Assembly: GCF_033366695.1 (NCBI RefSeq)
Contig: NZ_JAOBTQ010000001.1
Span: forward strand, 5,952,001-6,016,000
Length of the DNA stretch: 64,000 nt
Direction: 5' to 3'
From: Streptomyces sp. SCL15-4
Lineage (GTDB): Bacteria; Actinomycetota; Actinomycetes; Streptomycetales; Streptomycetaceae
Shown here: piece by piece, positions 63,412-64,000 of the stretch
How the letters are laid out: the number at the start of each line of letters is the position of its first letter
Position numbering within the stretch: the first letter of the stretch is position 1
The notes under the pieces: generated by a model
What the model was told of the DNA's origin: nothing
Seen by the model: the letters and a program-made list of their open reading frames with translations, nothing else
Database searches by the model: none
Program-made: the position numbers and the translations under genes

Positions 63412-63475
63412 GGCCTGTCTGACCATTCCCGTCTGCCGCGCTTCGGGCGACGACGCGAATGGTCGGACAGGCCCT
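63410..63475. repeat. MITE-like palindromic element, short copy (66 bp)
   Basis: AGGGCCTGTCTGACCATTC at the left and GAATGGTCGGACAGGCCCT at the right form nearly perfect inverted ends (18 of 19). It matches both ends of the longer copy at 28899-29074 and, like it, begins inside the TAG stop of the preceding gene. It could also serve as a terminator of that gene. Confidence 0.8.
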
Positions 63476-63490
63476 GGGGCCCGTCGCGTC

Positions 63491-64000
63491 TCACGCCGCC
63501 CTCGGCAGCGTCGGGGCCGGGTCCGCGCGGTGCATCGGGCCCGCCGCGCCCAGGTCCGCCAGGATGGCCGACGTCGCCCGGCGGGCGGAGCGCAGTGCGC
63601 CCTGCACGGTGCTGGTGTCGCGGTGGTCGCCGCAGACGTACAGGCCCGCCAGGAGGCGTACCGGACGGCGCGGGTCGTGCGGCGGACGCATGGCCGGGAC
63701 CGCCTCGGGGGTGTGGTGCACGGCCAGCGTCTCCCAGCGGCGCGTGGAGGTGCCGTAGAGGCGGGAGAGGTGGATGCGGACGGCGGTGTCGACGCCCTCC
63801 GGCGGCGGGCCCAGCACGGTCGAGGAGATCAGCACCCGGCCGGCCGGGGCCCGGCCCGGGTCCACGGTGCTGAGCACCGCCGTGTGCGCCACCGGCCCGC
63901 CCCGGTCCGCGTCCAGCAGCAGCGAGGCGCCGGTCGCGAACGCCTCCGCGGGCTCGTCCGTGGTGTGGTGGACCACGGTCACCGGATGGAAGTCCGGCAC
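63491..64000 (-). CDS. C-terminal part of an FAD-dependent amine oxidase/phytoene desaturase-like protein
   Basis: About 170 residues visible; the N-terminal Rossmann domain lies beyond the right edge. The C-terminal FAD motif LYVCGDHRDTSTVQGALRSA and the terminal helix RATSAILADL are typical of the NAD(P)/FAD amine-oxidase and phytoene-desaturase-like superfamily. Substrate cannot be judged. The gene is convergent with the NsdA-like gene across the palindromic element. Confidence 0.82.
   Translation of the reverse strand: MPDFHPVTVVHHTTDEPAEAFATGASLLLDADRGGPVAHTAVLSTVDPGRAPAGRVLISSTVLGPPPEGVDTAVRIHLSRLYGTSTRRWETLAVHHTPEAVPAMRPPHDPRRPVRLLAGLYVCGDHRDTSTVQGALRSARRATSAILADLGAAGPMHRADPAPTLPRAA

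Overview
The window is a high-GC actinobacterial chromosome segment, almost certainly from Streptomyces. Supporting signs are GC-saturated third codon positions, many GTG starts, GTGA/ATGA stop-start overlaps, an NsrR/flavohaemoglobin pair, a MalR-type maltose operon, GlnR boxes, a whiE-type spore pigment cluster and one rare TTA (bldA) codon. I see no rRNA, tRNA, CRISPR array, prophage or intact insertion sequence. Gene order matches, from memory, the glnA2-glnE-malEFG-glnII-glnA-lipA-lipB core region of Streptomyces chromosomes, with some accessory inserts.

Layout. 1-4.6 kb: a truncated sedolisin protease, a DUF3105-DUF305 membrane protein pair, then nsrR facing the flavohaemoglobin gene hmp, with matching NsrR-type palindromes in front of both. 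4.9-9.2 kb: a glutamine synthetase paralogue (glnA2 type) and a large membrane P-loop (KAP-like) NTPase carrying the TTA codon. 9.2-16 kb: a PLP amino acid decarboxylase, a phosphatase-MFS-propeller operon and a DUF72 gene. 16.4-19.4 kb: glnE, the adenylyltransferase for glutamine synthetase. 19.5-28.9 kb: a PAP2 membrane protein, malR, malEFG-aglA, a secreted alpha-amylase and a small tautomerase-like gene. 29-40 kb: a TetR/ferredoxin reductase/metal-dependent hydrolase operon, a sigma-like membrane protein, a TPR protein, a lipoprotein, a secreted DUF1996 protein, a NarL/DesK two-component system, an epimerase and a receiver-less winged-helix regulator. 40.6-48.5 kb: glnII, an ArsC-like gene, small conserved genes, the htpX-pspAB stress locus interrupted by a 0.85 kb minisatellite, and glnA. 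48.6-58.5 kb: an RDD protein, then a block with a type II polyketide spore-pigment cluster (divergent FAD hydroxylase plus seven biosynthetic genes), an O-methyltransferase and a secreted beta-helix protein. 58.6-64 kb: a DUF4191 protein, a small basic protein, lipA, lipB, an HTH/TPR regulator and the end of an FAD amine-oxidase-like gene.

How the genes work together. Nitrogen assimilation dominates. GlnA (with the adenylylation Tyr397) and GlnII each have a four-element GlnR box upstream, GlnE covalently controls GlnA, and the GlnA2-type paralogue has lost the adenylylated tyrosine. Maltose use is a self-contained module: secreted amylase, lipoprotein-dependent ABC uptake (no ATPase gene in the window) and a cytoplasmic glucosidase, with CTTGCA-type operators for MalR. 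NsrR and Hmp form a nitric oxide sensing and detoxification pair.

Most worth a second look: the TTA-containing KAP-like NTPase; the whiE-type cluster lying between glnA and lipA; a palindromic MITE-like element present twice, each copy starting inside a gene's TAG stop codon; the coding-length minisatellite between htpX and pspAB; and a membrane-anchored protein with sigma-factor-like N-terminal sequence.
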